In this document: positions 44,520-53,582 of the stretch, piece after piece
How positions within the stretch are numbered: position 1 is the first letter of the stretch
Layout: each line of letters begins with the position of its first letter
NCBI RefSeq assembly: GCF_007829875.1
Contig: NZ_VIWV01000001.1
Location: forward strand, 5,550,501 to 5,614,500
DNA: 64,000 nt
Source: Streptomyces capillispiralis
GTDB lineage: Bacteria; Actinomycetota; Actinomycetes; Streptomycetales; Streptomycetaceae
Direction: 5' to 3'
Translations under genes and position numbers: made by a program
Notes under the pieces: model-generated
Told to the model about the DNA's origin: nothing
Database searches by the model: none
What the model saw: only the letters and a program-made list of their open reading frames with translations

Positions 44520-45181
44520 CCGCCAACGACCCGGCGGCCACCACGTCCGGACCGCAGCGTGACCCCAACTCGGCTCCAGGCGGAGCAAGTTGTCGCATAC
44601 GACGGTCCTACGGCCCGTCGTACGCACTTGCCCCCGCCCAGGGGAGCGGGGGAAGTCCGGCTGCTCCCCCAGCGAGGGCGCACGGGGACCGGCCGGACTC
44701 CCGGCACCAGGGGGCGCCGGTCGTGGGAGGAGAAGCAGACGACCGCGCCCCGCGCGAGCAGCAGAGCCCGAGCCAACCTGCGTTCCCCGACCGCAAGCCG
44801 CGCCGACGCACCCGCAACCCGAGCCAGCGCACCCACAAGACGACCACCCGCCTGTCCGACACCGAGAAGACCGAGATCACCGCCGCCGCAAAGCAGCGCG
44901 CCGTCACCGTCGCCCGTTTCCTCGCCTCCGCCGGCCTCGCCGTCGCCCGCGGATCGACCATCGTGCACACCAACGATCAGCTCGACGCCGCCATCGACGA
45001 GCTGGCCGCCCTGCGCACCGCCATCTCTCGTGTCGGCAACAACATCAACCAGATCGCCTTCGTCTACAACGCCGGAGGACAGCCCCTCCCCGGCGAACTC
45101 GACCGCGCCCTGATGACCGTGAACCGCGTCCTGACCCGCGTGGACAACGCGGCCGACACCCTGGTGAAGAAGCGCCTCTGA
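44516..45181 (+). CDS. MobC-like plasmid mobilization relaxosome protein
   Basis: 221 residues as read from GTG 44516. The last ~110 residues are a MobC/ribbon-helix-helix unit: TTRLSDTEKTEITAAAKQRA, VARFLASAGLAVARG, then LRTAISRVGNNINQIAFVYN (the conserved N-N-I-N-Q motif, about residue 170) and VNRVLTRVDNAADTLVKK. It binds oriT and helps the relaxase nick. The first ~100 residues are low complexity and overlap an inverted-repeat region, so translation may begin later and the left part may be noncoding oriT. The stop overlaps the relaxase ATG. Confidence 0.82.
   Translation: MTANDPAATTSGPQRDPNSAPGGASCRIRRSYGPSYALAPAQGSGGSPAAPPARAHGDRPDSRHQGAPVVGGEADDRAPREQQSPSQPAFPDRKPRRRTRNPSQRTHKTTTRLSDTEKTEITAAAKQRAVTVARFLASAGLAVARGSTIVHTNDQLDAAIDELAALRTAISRVGNNINQIAFVYNAGGQPLPGELDRALMTVNRVLTRVDNAADTLVKKRL
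44585..44652 (+). other. oriT-like double hairpin
   Basis: Hairpin 1 (44585-44631): GCAAGT-[TGTC]-GC-A-TACGACGG pairs with CCGTCGTA-C-GC-ACTTGC. Hairpin 2 (44631-44652): CCCCCGC pairs with GCGGGGG. Both lie just upstream of, or within the 5' part of, the mobC-like frame and next to the relaxase gene, where oriT is normally found. The nick site is not identified. Confidence 0.45.
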
Positions 45182-46950
45182 TGGTCCCCAAGATCCGACG
45201 CGGCTCGCGCACCCACGGCCTGCTCGTCTACCTGTACGGCCCCGGCAAACGCGACGAGCACACAGATCCCCACCTCGTCGGCAGTTGGGACGGCTTCGCC
45301 CCCGACCCCGGCCGTGACACCAGCGCCGACCCCGACCCCAAGGTCACCCTCGCCCGGCTCGCTGCCGCCCTGGACCTGCGGGTCAAGCAGGCCGGCGACA
45401 AGGCGCCGGCCCAGCACGTCTGGCACTGCTCGGTCCGTACCGACCCCGGCGACCGGACCCTGACCGACGACGAGTGGAACACCGTCGCCCGCCGCCTGGT
45501 TCACGCCGTCAACCTCGCTCCCGAAGGCGATCCTGACGGCTGCCGCTGGGTCGCGGTGCGCCACGCTGACGACCACATCCACATCCTGGCCACCATGGTC
45601 CGAGGCGACCTGCGCCGTCCGAGGATGAACTACGACTTCAAGAAGGCCCAGGCCGAATGCCGTCGCATCGAACAGGAGATGGGCCTGCGTCGGCTCAAGC
45701 CCGGCGACGGCACCGGGGCCAAGACGCCCACCAGCGCCGAGCGCTTCAAAGCGGAGCGGGTCGGTCGACCCGAGACACCACGCGAAACGCTTCGCGAAGC
45801 CGTCCGCCAAGCCGTCGCCGGAGCTGCCAGCGAAGCCGAGTTCTTCACCCGCCTTCGTGAGGCGGGCCTGCGCGTCAAGCTCCGGCACGCCCCCTCCGGC
45901 GACGTCCTCGGCTACACGGTAGCGCTGCCCGGAGACCGTAACCGCGACCGCGAGCCGGTCTGGTTCGCGGGCTCGACCCTGGCCCCCGACCTTTCCTATC
46001 CGAAGATCCAGCGCCGCCTTGCCGACGGAACCGCCGACACGCGCCCGCTGCCGGGAGCCGACAGCGGCCGCTCGGAATGGTCGCCGCCCGCACGGGGGCG
46101 ACGCACCGCCACCGGGATCGCCGAGCGCGCCGCAGTCCTCCTAGACAGCGACGACGACGAAGCCGCAGCCCAACTCGTCGGAGTCGGCGAACTCCTGGAC
46201 GCGGTCGCCCAGACCTCTCCGGCCGCCACCCGCGCCGAACTCGGCGCCGCCGCTCGCTCCTTCGAACGCGCCACCCGTAGCCACGTCCGAGCCGAACGCG
46301 CCGACACTCGGGCGATCCGCTCGGCGGCCCGAGGCATCATCCAGGCCGGCGCCGCGCTCGGCCGGGGCGAGGACGGCGGCACCACCGCCATGCTGGTGTC
46401 CACCTTGGTCCTGGTCGCCTTGGCCGCTGCCCGCTGGCACTCCGCCCGCGGTCACGCCCAGCAGGCCGAAGCCTCCCGGCAGGCCGCCGAGCACCTTCGC
46501 GCCGCCTACAGCCAAGCCGCTGCCGCACCCATGCAGGCCCTGCGAGACCAGGGCCGAGCCTTGCCCGAAGCCCAGCGCCGCACCTACGAGACCACCATCC
46601 GCGCCGCCCTGCCCGAGAACCGCACCCGACCCGGCACGAGCACGGAGAACGACGCCTTGGCCGCCACCCTGGCTCAGGCCGAGCAGGCAGGCCACGACCC
46701 GAAGGCCCTCCTGCAGGAGGCCATCGCCATGCGCGAACTCGACACGGCCGACAACGTGAACGACGTCCTGGTCTGGCGACTGCGCCGCCTCGCTCAGCTC
46801 CCGGCCCACCCGGGCGAAGCCACTCGACGCCCGCAGGCCAGCACCGGCCGCGCCACGCCTCCCGCCAACCGGACCGGCGTCCGGGCCGCGCCCCCGGCCT
46901 CGCCTAGGCCCGCCGCCCCGGACCCGCGCAGCCGCCCGCCGCGCCGCTGA
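45181..46950 (+). CDS. MobA/VirD2-family relaxase
   Basis: 589 residues. The relaxase histidine triad is HADDHIHILATM (HxDxxHxH, about residue 124). The candidate nucleophile Tyr is in RTHGLLVYLYGPGK near the N-terminus, and RPRMNYDFKKAQAECRRIEQ follows the triad, as in actinobacterial relaxase/mobilization nucleases. The C-terminal 250 residues are Ala-rich helices with one hydrophobic stretch (TAMLVSTLVLVALAAARW, about 400). It nicks oriT and leads the strand into the recipient. No coupling protein or T4SS is seen here, so the element is mobilizable rather than self-transmissible on this evidence. Confidence 0.92.
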   Translation: MVPKIRRGSRTHGLLVYLYGPGKRDEHTDPHLVGSWDGFAPDPGRDTSADPDPKVTLARLAAALDLRVKQAGDKAPAQHVWHCSVRTDPGDRTLTDDEWNTVARRLVHAVNLAPEGDPDGCRWVAVRHADDHIHILATMVRGDLRRPRMNYDFKKAQAECRRIEQEMGLRRLKPGDGTGAKTPTSAERFKAERVGRPETPRETLREAVRQAVAGAASEAEFFTRLREAGLRVKLRHAPSGDVLGYTVALPGDRNRDREPVWFAGSTLAPDLSYPKIQRRLADGTADTRPLPGADSGRSEWSPPARGRRTATGIAERAAVLLDSDDDEAAAQLVGVGELLDAVAQTSPAATRAELGAAARSFERATRSHVRAERADTRAIRSAARGIIQAGAALGRGEDGGTTAMLVSTLVLVALAAARWHSARGHAQQAEASRQAAEHLRAAYSQAAAAPMQALRDQGRALPEAQRRTYETTIRAALPENRTRPGTSTENDALAATLAQAEQAGHDPKALLQEAIAMRELDTADNVNDVLVWRLRRLAQLPAHPGEATRRPQASTGRATPPANRTGVRAAPPASPRPAAPDPRSRPPRR

Positions 46951-46953
46951 CCA

Positions 46954-46989
46954 GCAGTCCGGCAGGCCGCCACCGGCCTGCCGGACTGC
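46954..46989 (+). terminator. very strong terminator after the mobilization genes
   Basis: GCAGTCCGGCAGGCCG, loop CCAC, CGGCCTGCCGGACTGC: perfect 16-bp stem four bases after the relaxase stop. Insulates the backbone operon from the cargo genes. Confidence 0.9.
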
Positions 46990-47054
46990 ACGAAACACCT
47001 GGACAACAGGCTCCACCCGCTGTTACGGATGAAGAGAAGGACCTTGACCGGGAG

Positions 47055-47459
47055 ATGACGCTCGTGCTCAGAACGACCGACAACCACGTAGAGCCGACCC
47101 CCGTCCTGCCCGCCGCCCCCGCCGGAAGTGATCCGCTGCTGCAACTCCAGTACGAAACGCAGCCGCCCAGCGGACCCGGAGCGACGCGATGCCTCAGCCA
47201 CCCGCCGGAGCTGTCCCTGCGCGGCATCCCCGTGCTGTGCTCGGCCTGTCGGGCCCGGCGCGACTGGCTGCTCATCAACCATGGCCGCAATGTCTGGGTC
47301 CGCTGCCGCTGCGGCAACCAGTGGCTCGAGCCCGAGATCAGCCGCGCCGACTTCGACGCCATGATCGCCATCCCGGACGGGACGACTTACCCCAGCGTCG
47401 AACAGGGCCTGATCGCACTCGGCTTCGACGGCGCCTTCGCTGGCATCTACCTGGAGTAA
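47055..47459 (+). CDS. zinc-ribbon hypothetical protein
   Basis: 134 residues. CSACRARRDWLLI ... VRCRCGNQW (about 76-103) makes a two-CxxC/CxC zinc-ribbon. The rest is unassigned (YETQPPSGPGATRCLSHPPE; FDAMIAIPDGTTYPSVEQGL). No membrane segment. Start ATG 47055; GTG 47064 also possible. It lies between the relaxase terminator and the Argonaute gene. Association with either is not evident. Confidence 0.7.
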   Translation: MTLVLRTTDNHVEPTPVLPAAPAGSDPLLQLQYETQPPSGPGATRCLSHPPELSLRGIPVLCSACRARRDWLLINHGRNVWVRCRCGNQWLEPEISRADFDAMIAIPDGTTYPSVEQGLIALGFDGAFAGIYLE

Positions 47460-47697
47460 CGGAGCTGCGAGCGGTCAGGTTCGAAGGCACCGATTCCCCA
47501 TGGCACCCGCCGCTCCTGGACGAACAAGGTGAACAGCTTCCCGTAGCGCGTGGCGGGATGTTTGTGAGCCGAGGCAAGATTGCACAGACTGCGTGGGTCA
47601 ACTGACCCCGTGTGAGCTACTCGACTGCGCCACAATTGAATGAGCCGGAGCCGCAGAGGCGGCACCGTGGGCATAGTAAGAGTTCAGGGCAGGAGGC

Positions 47698-50037
47698 ATG
47701 AGGCTCGCGATGCCATCCAATTCGCCGGCGGTGCGACGAGGCGCAGCCCCGATGCGGGATTCCGCACACGGTGGTTCGCAGATCGTCTTCAACTATCTGC
47801 CTGTTCAGTACCGACCTGGCCGTTTCAGGGCTGGCGTCGTGCCCTACGAGGCTGCTGAGCAGCTCCGCAGGCTCCGCGACGATCTCGCTGGGACCCACGT
47901 CGTGATTCGTAGCGGGGACACGATCGTCTGCGTGCCCGTTGTCCCCGACGCCCCTACTATCGGCTCCGAGCAGGAGTTCAACACCGAGGCTGACTTGGTG
48001 GTGGTCACTTCCTTGCTACAAGCGGCCCTGAGGCGGGTCCTCACCGAAGGCTGGAACTTCCGGCTGCGAAAGTTCGCTCCGCTGGTCTTCGTGTCGCGCA
48101 TTCCGGGACGTGACTTGCTGGAGGCAGCTGCATCGGGCACGAACGTGGAAGGGCTGCACGTCTACCCCGAATACCGATTGGACGTACGACGTCGAGGGCC
48201 AGCGGGAACACCCGGGATCCTCGTTGGCATCAAGGCTCGCTATGAGATTGATCTGCCCGTCAGCGAGCTGTTGCGACGGGGCGTGCGGGTTGAGGGCCGG
48301 TACGTACTGGCTGTCGACCACGACGTGCCAGTGCAGCCGAATATGGACTTGAGCGCACGGCGACGACTGATCGGCATGGTCGAGGCCGTGGTGGGAGACC
48401 GGCTGCGGCTGACCGATTCATCGGGGCAGTCCGAGATCCCCGCCTCTGAGGCTTGGTTGGAGCCGAGACGAGATGTTTTCCACGACATGCTCGCCATTGC
48501 AGCGGGAAGCGGATATCGGCGGATCGAGAGCCGGCTGAACGAGGCTGCATTCAAGCTGTCCGGCGCGGAGGGGCGTTACGAGCGCACGAAGGAGATCGCG
48601 GACGGTCTGGGGCGGCATAGCCCACTGACGATCGCTGTGGACGTGCAGGCTGCCATTGGCGAGCCAGCAGGGAGCACCAGCAGGATCTCCACACGGCGAC
48701 TTGATTCTCCGACTTTCGTATTCGACCTCAGTGGGGACAAGACTCACCGGTATCCGAGACAGGGCTTGGAGCGGTACGGCCCCTTCGATTCCGAAATGTT
48801 TACCCCGAAGACGCCCTCGGTAGCCGTGGTCACACCACAACAATTCAAGGGCAGTGCTGAGGAGTTCATGCATGCCTTCCTGCACGGCGTGCCTGGTAAG
48901 GAAGCATTCTCCCAAGGCTTCATCCGTAAGTATCGGTTGACCGACTGCAAGGTCACTTTCACCGTCTTCGACGGCGGCGCTCAAGACGCCGTTGCCTACC
49001 GGCAGGCTTGCTTGACTGCCCTTGAGGCAATCAAGCCCGACCTGGCGATCGTGCTTGTCAGTCAGGAACAAGAGCACCTGTACGGCGATGCCAGCCCATA
49101 CATGGTCAGCAAGTCGACGTTCATGAGCCAGGGCGTGCCGGTCCAGGAGGTCCAGGTCGAGACCATCCGGGACGCTGAACGAGCCTCCACACTCAGCACC
49201 ATCGCCTTGGCCTGCTACGCGAAACTAGGTGGCACGCCGTTCGTGATCGGGGCCTCGCATCGAGCCATGGCCCACGAACTCGTGATAGGCATCGGCCGAT
49301 CCGATGTTCAGACGAGTCGGCTAGGCGGTTCGCAGAGGTTCGTTGGTATTACTACCGTCTTCAGCTCCGACGGCAACTACATGCTGTCCAACGCCTCGAA
49401 GCAGGCGCCCTATGAGCAATACCCGCAGGAGCTGCTGCGGACGCTGCGGACGTGTATCCAGGACGTTATGGCGCGCCACGCTTGGCAGCCAGACGACACC
49501 ATTCGGCTGATCTTCCACGTGTTCAAGCCGCTCAAGGACAGGGAGACGAGGGCGGTCAAGGAGCTGGTAGAAGAGCTGACCAAGGACTACGCAGGTGTCG
49601 ACTTCGCTTTCCTGCACGTCGGCAACGACCACGACTGGATGATGTTCGACCTCCGTAGCGCTGGCACCAGACGTCGGGGCCAGGTGACTGGCCGTGCCGT
49701 ACCTGCCCGCGGCCACGCCGTCCAGGTCAGCCGAAGCGAAATGCTGATCTCGGTCACTGAGCCCGCCGACATGAAACTGCCGCTGCAAGGTGCGCCGCGC
49801 CCGCTGAAGATTAAGCTGCATAAAGAATCGACGTTCACTGACCTGGACTATTTGGCTGGGCAGGTCTTCCGGTTCACCGCACTTTCGTGGCGCCGCTTCT
49901 ACCCTGCAAGCCAGCCCGTAACCATCTTGTACTCCGAGTTGATCGCCGGGCTGCTCGGCCAACTAAGAGACGTCACTAACTGGAACCCAGACATGATCTC
50001 TGCAATGCCGTTGCGCTGGAGCCGGTGGTTTCTGTGA
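47698..50037 (+). CDS. long prokaryotic Argonaute, catalytically inactive PIWI (long-B-like)
   Basis: About 779 residues. The MID guide-5'-phosphate pocket is seen at about 460-480 (YGDASPYMVSKSTFMSQGVP, Y-x3-K and a following Q). The PIWI domain is at about 510-770 (KLGGTPFVIG, AHELVIGIGRSD, VGITTVFSSDGNYMLSNAS, DTIRLIFHVFKPLKD, GVDFAFLHVGNDHDW). The first catalytic Asp (usual GxD) reads GIG, and the usual Asp after the fourth strand is absent (HVFKPLKD), so slicing is unlikely. It should bind a guide and target and trigger the nuclease encoded next. Starts at 47698 (AGGAGG one base away) or 47710 (GAGG, 6 nt) are both possible. GC and codon bias are visibly lower than neighbours. Confidence 0.93.
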   Translation: MRLAMPSNSPAVRRGAAPMRDSAHGGSQIVFNYLPVQYRPGRFRAGVVPYEAAEQLRRLRDDLAGTHVVIRSGDTIVCVPVVPDAPTIGSEQEFNTEADLVVVTSLLQAALRRVLTEGWNFRLRKFAPLVFVSRIPGRDLLEAAASGTNVEGLHVYPEYRLDVRRRGPAGTPGILVGIKARYEIDLPVSELLRRGVRVEGRYVLAVDHDVPVQPNMDLSARRRLIGMVEAVVGDRLRLTDSSGQSEIPASEAWLEPRRDVFHDMLAIAAGSGYRRIESRLNEAAFKLSGAEGRYERTKEIADGLGRHSPLTIAVDVQAAIGEPAGSTSRISTRRLDSPTFVFDLSGDKTHRYPRQGLERYGPFDSEMFTPKTPSVAVVTPQQFKGSAEEFMHAFLHGVPGKEAFSQGFIRKYRLTDCKVTFTVFDGGAQDAVAYRQACLTALEAIKPDLAIVLVSQEQEHLYGDASPYMVSKSTFMSQGVPVQEVQVETIRDAERASTLSTIALACYAKLGGTPFVIGASHRAMAHELVIGIGRSDVQTSRLGGSQRFVGITTVFSSDGNYMLSNASKQAPYEQYPQELLRTLRTCIQDVMARHAWQPDDTIRLIFHVFKPLKDRETRAVKELVEELTKDYAGVDFAFLHVGNDHDWMMFDLRSAGTRRRGQVTGRAVPARGHAVQVSRSEMLISVTEPADMKLPLQGAPRPLKIKLHKESTFTDLDYLAGQVFRFTALSWRRFYPASQPVTILYSELIAGLLGQLRDVTNWNPDMISAMPLRWSRWFL

Positions 50038-51332
50038 ACGGCCCGGCGGAAGAGGACGGGGCACTCACTATTCAGATCGGGACGCAACTGTCGGCCCTCG
50101 AACGGCGCGTCACCGAAGCCAACACGCCCGGAAATCTGGACGGTTTGCTGGCTTACCACGTCCTGAATGGCGCAATCCCGGGGTTTGCCTGGAACGTCGA
50201 CCCGGCGGCTGGGTCTTGGATGCAGGAGAACGAGGAACGCCTTGACCCTCCTGCGCTCGCCGTCCTCGGATACGGAATCACACACTTCCCTGCATTGGCG
50301 AACCCGGCAGTGGTTCGCAGGCTGCGCGAGGGTTTGCACCGACTCAGACAGCGCAATCCCTTCCCAGGGGATCGGCTCTCCTTCCTGTATGAACCTCGCC
50401 TCCTCCTCGGAATCTGCCTAGCAGTGATGACCGCGAGGGACGACGTGCCGGAGTTTGAAAGCTGGCTCCAAGACGCCCTCACGAGCCCCCAGTACCAGCC
50501 CGCCGACCGCTTCCAAGGGCTGATCCAGCAGCACGCCCTCGCGCTATTGGCCGACCGGCCCGCCCGAATCACCGATGTCGCCACCATGAATGAGCCCGTC
50601 GAGTTGGCCACGGCACGATGGATGATCGCCACCAGCACGGGCACCCTCATCGACCCCGATACAGATGCCAGAGTGCTTCAACAGCGGATCATATGGGCGT
50701 TGCTTCACTCTGACACTGAAAGACTGGCAGTTCCCCGTGCCGCTCTTCTCTACCGGGCCGTGAGCGACGTCTTGTACTCCAGCATCGACCAGCTGATTCT
50801 CAGCCGCTCACACCTCAGCCGCGTGCTGCGCCGATTCGAGGCCGCCATGCTCCGTTGGCGGTGGGATAGAGACGAACTCCGTCACCCCATCCGGTGGGAA
50901 ATCTCCTCCGAGCGTGAAGTACAGGACATCCTATGGATCATCCTGCGCTCAGTGTTCGACGACGTCAAAGACGAAGAGACCCTGCCCAAGGTGGGCCACA
51001 GCAGCTACCGCGCGGACTTCGGCCTCCCGCAGCTGGGCATCTTGATCGAAGCGAAGTACGCGTACAAGGGCGCCGACTTCAAAGAAATTGAACGACAGGT
51101 CATGGTCGATGCGGTCGGATACCTCAACAAAACCGACCTGTATAAGGAGATCGTGGTCTTCATCTACGATCATTCAAGTTCAGTGGAGCGCCACGATCTC
51201 ACTCGACAAGCCTTGATGGGCGTGTCCGGAATCACCGACGTGGTCATCGTGTCGCGGCCCGGCATGCTGCCAGCCGAGATTCCGCGCTCGGCCAGAACAT
51301 CTCGGAAGCGGGCGTCCGCCAGCCCGTCATAG
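50034..51332 (+). CDS. Argonaute-associated PD-(D/E)xK nuclease effector
   Basis: 432 residues. The N-terminal ~280 residues are helical and unassigned. The C-terminal domain has the PD-(D/E)xK nuclease core: YRADFGLPQLGILIEAKYAY (D, then ExK, about 328-348), preceded by SEREVQDILWIILRSVFDD and followed by QVMVDAVGYLNK and EIVVFIYDHS, the usual helix and strand. GTG overlaps the Argonaute stop as GTGA. Catalytically dead long-B Argonautes are known to pair with nuclease, membrane or SIR2 effectors and act by abortive infection; this is the nuclease form by motif and position. Confidence 0.85.
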   Translation: MNGPAEEDGALTIQIGTQLSALERRVTEANTPGNLDGLLAYHVLNGAIPGFAWNVDPAAGSWMQENEERLDPPALAVLGYGITHFPALANPAVVRRLREGLHRLRQRNPFPGDRLSFLYEPRLLLGICLAVMTARDDVPEFESWLQDALTSPQYQPADRFQGLIQQHALALLADRPARITDVATMNEPVELATARWMIATSTGTLIDPDTDARVLQQRIIWALLHSDTERLAVPRAALLYRAVSDVLYSSIDQLILSRSHLSRVLRRFEAAMLRWRWDRDELRHPIRWEISSEREVQDILWIILRSVFDDVKDEETLPKVGHSSYRADFGLPQLGILIEAKYAYKGADFKEIERQVMVDAVGYLNKTDLYKEIVVFIYDHSSSVERHDLTRQALMGVSGITDVVIVSRPGMLPAEIPRSARTSRKRASASPS

Positions 51333-51532
51333 GCAGGTCTACGCTGTTGTGTCACGGAGGCGGCCCCACCTTTCCCTGGGCGAGACACGAAACCCTGGGG
51401 CTCGGACCGCAACTGGCGTCCGCTGTGGCGTCCCTCGGTGACGACAGACCAGCGGCGAACACTTGTTGCGTAGCATGCTGTCGGCCCCCGGACGCACCTG
51501 GCGAGGCCGACGGACGCGGTGAAAGGGCAGCA

Positions 51533-52777
51533 GTGCAGCGGATCGGCCTCTACTACCCGTACGTGCACTTCCGCAAGGAGCAGTGGATCAAGGCCGCCGC
51601 TCTCTACTGGCCGGGCCTGGCCCGAGTCGTCCCACGCGGATTTCCTGTCAGCGACCCGGACCTGGTCAAGGCCCTGCGCGACGGGCTGGACAACTTCCTC
51701 ACCGACGTGGACCCCAGGGAAGCGGCAGCCACTGTCGCCCCCGCCTTCCTGAAGGCCGTCGAGGACCACGGCACCGAACTGAGGCAGCGCTTTCTGGCCA
51801 CTGCCGACACCCGGCCCTTCCATACGCAACAGGGGAACCAGCCCGAGCCCTTGATGATGGGACAGCGCATCATCAACGCCGAGCCGACCTCGCCTGACGA
51901 CCTGCGAACGCTTCCGCGCGACGAGCGCCCCCTCGCCGGCCTCTACCCGCACGAGGTAGACCCAGGGCTTGCCGACGCCCTACGCGGTGCCGGTCTCGCC
52001 GTGCCGGCCGTGCGGTCGCGCATCGCCAGATCCGCGGACGTGACGTGGCTGGCCATGGACCCGGTCCTGGCCTGGATCTACAAGTGTGTGCTCACCGAGG
52101 AGCTGGCCCGCCGTACGCGGTACGCGCCGATCACCGACCAGGTCGCGGCCCACAGCGCCACGGACGGCTGGGACAGCGACCGGATCGCTGCCGCCATGTT
52201 GGGCGAGCGGCCCCGACCGGCAAGCTCCGACGAGACAACACGACTCGGGCTGATGGCCGTGCAGTGCGTCCTCCCGGACGGCCTGCGCTCGGTGCCGGTG
52301 GCGAAGATCATCCAACTGCGGAACGACTACCGGGCAGAATTCAGTGCCTTCACCCAAGCAGTCGACAAGGCTGCGGCAGACCTGCGAGAGCAGGTGGGCG
52401 GCATCGAAGACCGCGCAGCCTTCGAACTCCACCTTCGGATGACATTCGACGAGAGCATCGCCCAGCCACTTGAGGACCTGCGCAAGGCCATGAGCGGCCT
52501 CAACCTCAAAACCTTCTACAGCGCGCTGAACTACAAATTCGAAGTGCCCGCCCTCGCCGCGGCGGCGAGCGGCTGGGCAGGCAACGTGCCGATCGCCGGA
52601 GGAAGTCTCGCGATCGCCGCCGCGACCCTGCGCCAGGCCACGGCGGAGGCACGCGACGCTCAGCTCGCTGGTTCTCCGGTCAGCTACCTGCTCAGGGTGG
52701 AACGGAACCTGAAGCCGACCACGCTGGTGCGGCGAGTCGCGCGAGCGCTTGGCCGAGCTGCGGGCTCCGGAATCTAG
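51533..52777 (+). CDS. DUF6236-like protein
   Basis: 414 residues. The N-terminal QRIGLYYPYVHFRKEQWIKA AALYWP pattern, then WLAMDPVLAWIYKCVLTEEL, MAVQCVLPDGLRSVPVAKII and LRNDYRAEFSAFTQAVDKAA, match my recollection of the DUF6236 family, of unknown function and often found in accessory DNA. A hydrophobic stretch (VPIAGGSLAIAAATL) lies near 370. GTG start with AAAGGG at good spacing. It lies 200 bp after the nuclease gene on the same strand; it could be a third defence component or separate cargo. Confidence 0.72.
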   Translation: MQRIGLYYPYVHFRKEQWIKAAALYWPGLARVVPRGFPVSDPDLVKALRDGLDNFLTDVDPREAAATVAPAFLKAVEDHGTELRQRFLATADTRPFHTQQGNQPEPLMMGQRIINAEPTSPDDLRTLPRDERPLAGLYPHEVDPGLADALRGAGLAVPAVRSRIARSADVTWLAMDPVLAWIYKCVLTEELARRTRYAPITDQVAAHSATDGWDSDRIAAAMLGERPRPASSDETTRLGLMAVQCVLPDGLRSVPVAKIIQLRNDYRAEFSAFTQAVDKAAADLREQVGGIEDRAAFELHLRMTFDESIAQPLEDLRKAMSGLNLKTFYSALNYKFEVPALAAAASGWAGNVPIAGGSLAIAAATLRQATAEARDAQLAGSPVSYLLRVERNLKPTTLVRRVARALGRAAGSGI

Positions 52778-53037
52778 CTCGCACTTCGCGGGTCACTCTT
52801 TTGCACAGTTTCCGAGCTTGATCACGGTCCTCAGGTGATCGTGCTTCGGCAGGTTCTGCAACTCGGAGCGCTGCGCTGATCGGTGGCTGACCCGTTGTGA
52901 TCAGTTGATCTTCGCATGGGTGACCTGCGGAGAACGGGCTAGCGCCGGGCTGGGCACCGGCGCCCGCTCGACCTTCCAACGGCATCGAGCACCGGGGCAC
53001 CTGTCCACCAGTGGCACTACCCGCAGTAAGCCCTCAC

Positions 53038-53391
53038 TCAGCAGTCGTAGCTCTTGAGCGTCTTCGAGGCACCGGTGGCCGACTTCAGGTAGTCGTTCTC
53101 CGACTTCAGGCTCTCGTTCTCCGCCGTCGACTCCGCCAACTGCACGACCAGTCCGGCAGCCATGGACTGGAGCCCCTTGTACTTCCAGGCGAGGACCCCG
53201 AGGGCGGTGGCGGTGGCGGCCAGAACGCCGGCGCCGACCGTAACCACGACCCCGGCTTTGCCGACCTTACCTCCGGCCGGCCCAGCATCCTCCTTGCCGA
53301 TGCAGACGTGGCCCGTCTGCTGCGAGTGCTGTTGAGCCTCACTGAGATGGTCGCTCTGAAACGAGCACGATCCGCATTGGTAATGGGTCAT
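53038..53391 (-). CDS. membrane protein with N-terminal zinc-finger-like motif and coiled coil
   Basis: 117 residues from ATG 53391 (GGAGG upstream). Residues 5-30 contain CGSCSFQSDHLSEAQQHSQQ then TGH (C-x2-C ... H-x5-H), a C2H2-like knuckle. One transmembrane helix lies at about 47-68 (GVVVTVGAGVLAATATALGV), then an acidic coiled coil (QLAESTAENESLKSENDYLK). Topology suggests a small membrane-tethered protein. No function known. Confidence 0.75.
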   Translation of the reverse strand: MTHYQCGSCSFQSDHLSEAQQHSQQTGHVCIGKEDAGPAGGKVGKAGVVVTVGAGVLAATATALGVLAWKYKGLQSMAAGLVVQLAESTAENESLKSENDYLKSATGASKTLKSYDC

Positions 53392-53582
53392 CAGTCGTTC
53401 CTCCCCCCCCCAGGGAGATGAGCTTGCCACAGGTCACGTGCCTCCGGCGCTCACTTGGTCATCCTCGTACGCCCACCGACGCTGAGGGAACGACGCGCAC
53501 GTACACGGGCGTGCGCGCCCGCGGGTTATGGGCTATGCCGTCAACGCTCCCAGGAGGGCCATGGTCGCCACGGGTAGCTCGT

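Noticed and set aside
39113..53000. Search for attachment sites, tRNA or integrase bounding the mobilizable element
   Set aside because: No tRNA gene, recombinase or convincing long direct repeat was seen, so element ends and integration mode are left open.
52778..53037. Possible coding or transposon remnant between the DUF6236-like gene and the membrane protein gene
   Set aside because: Only short frames without recognisable motifs; nothing supportable beyond small imperfect inverted repeats.
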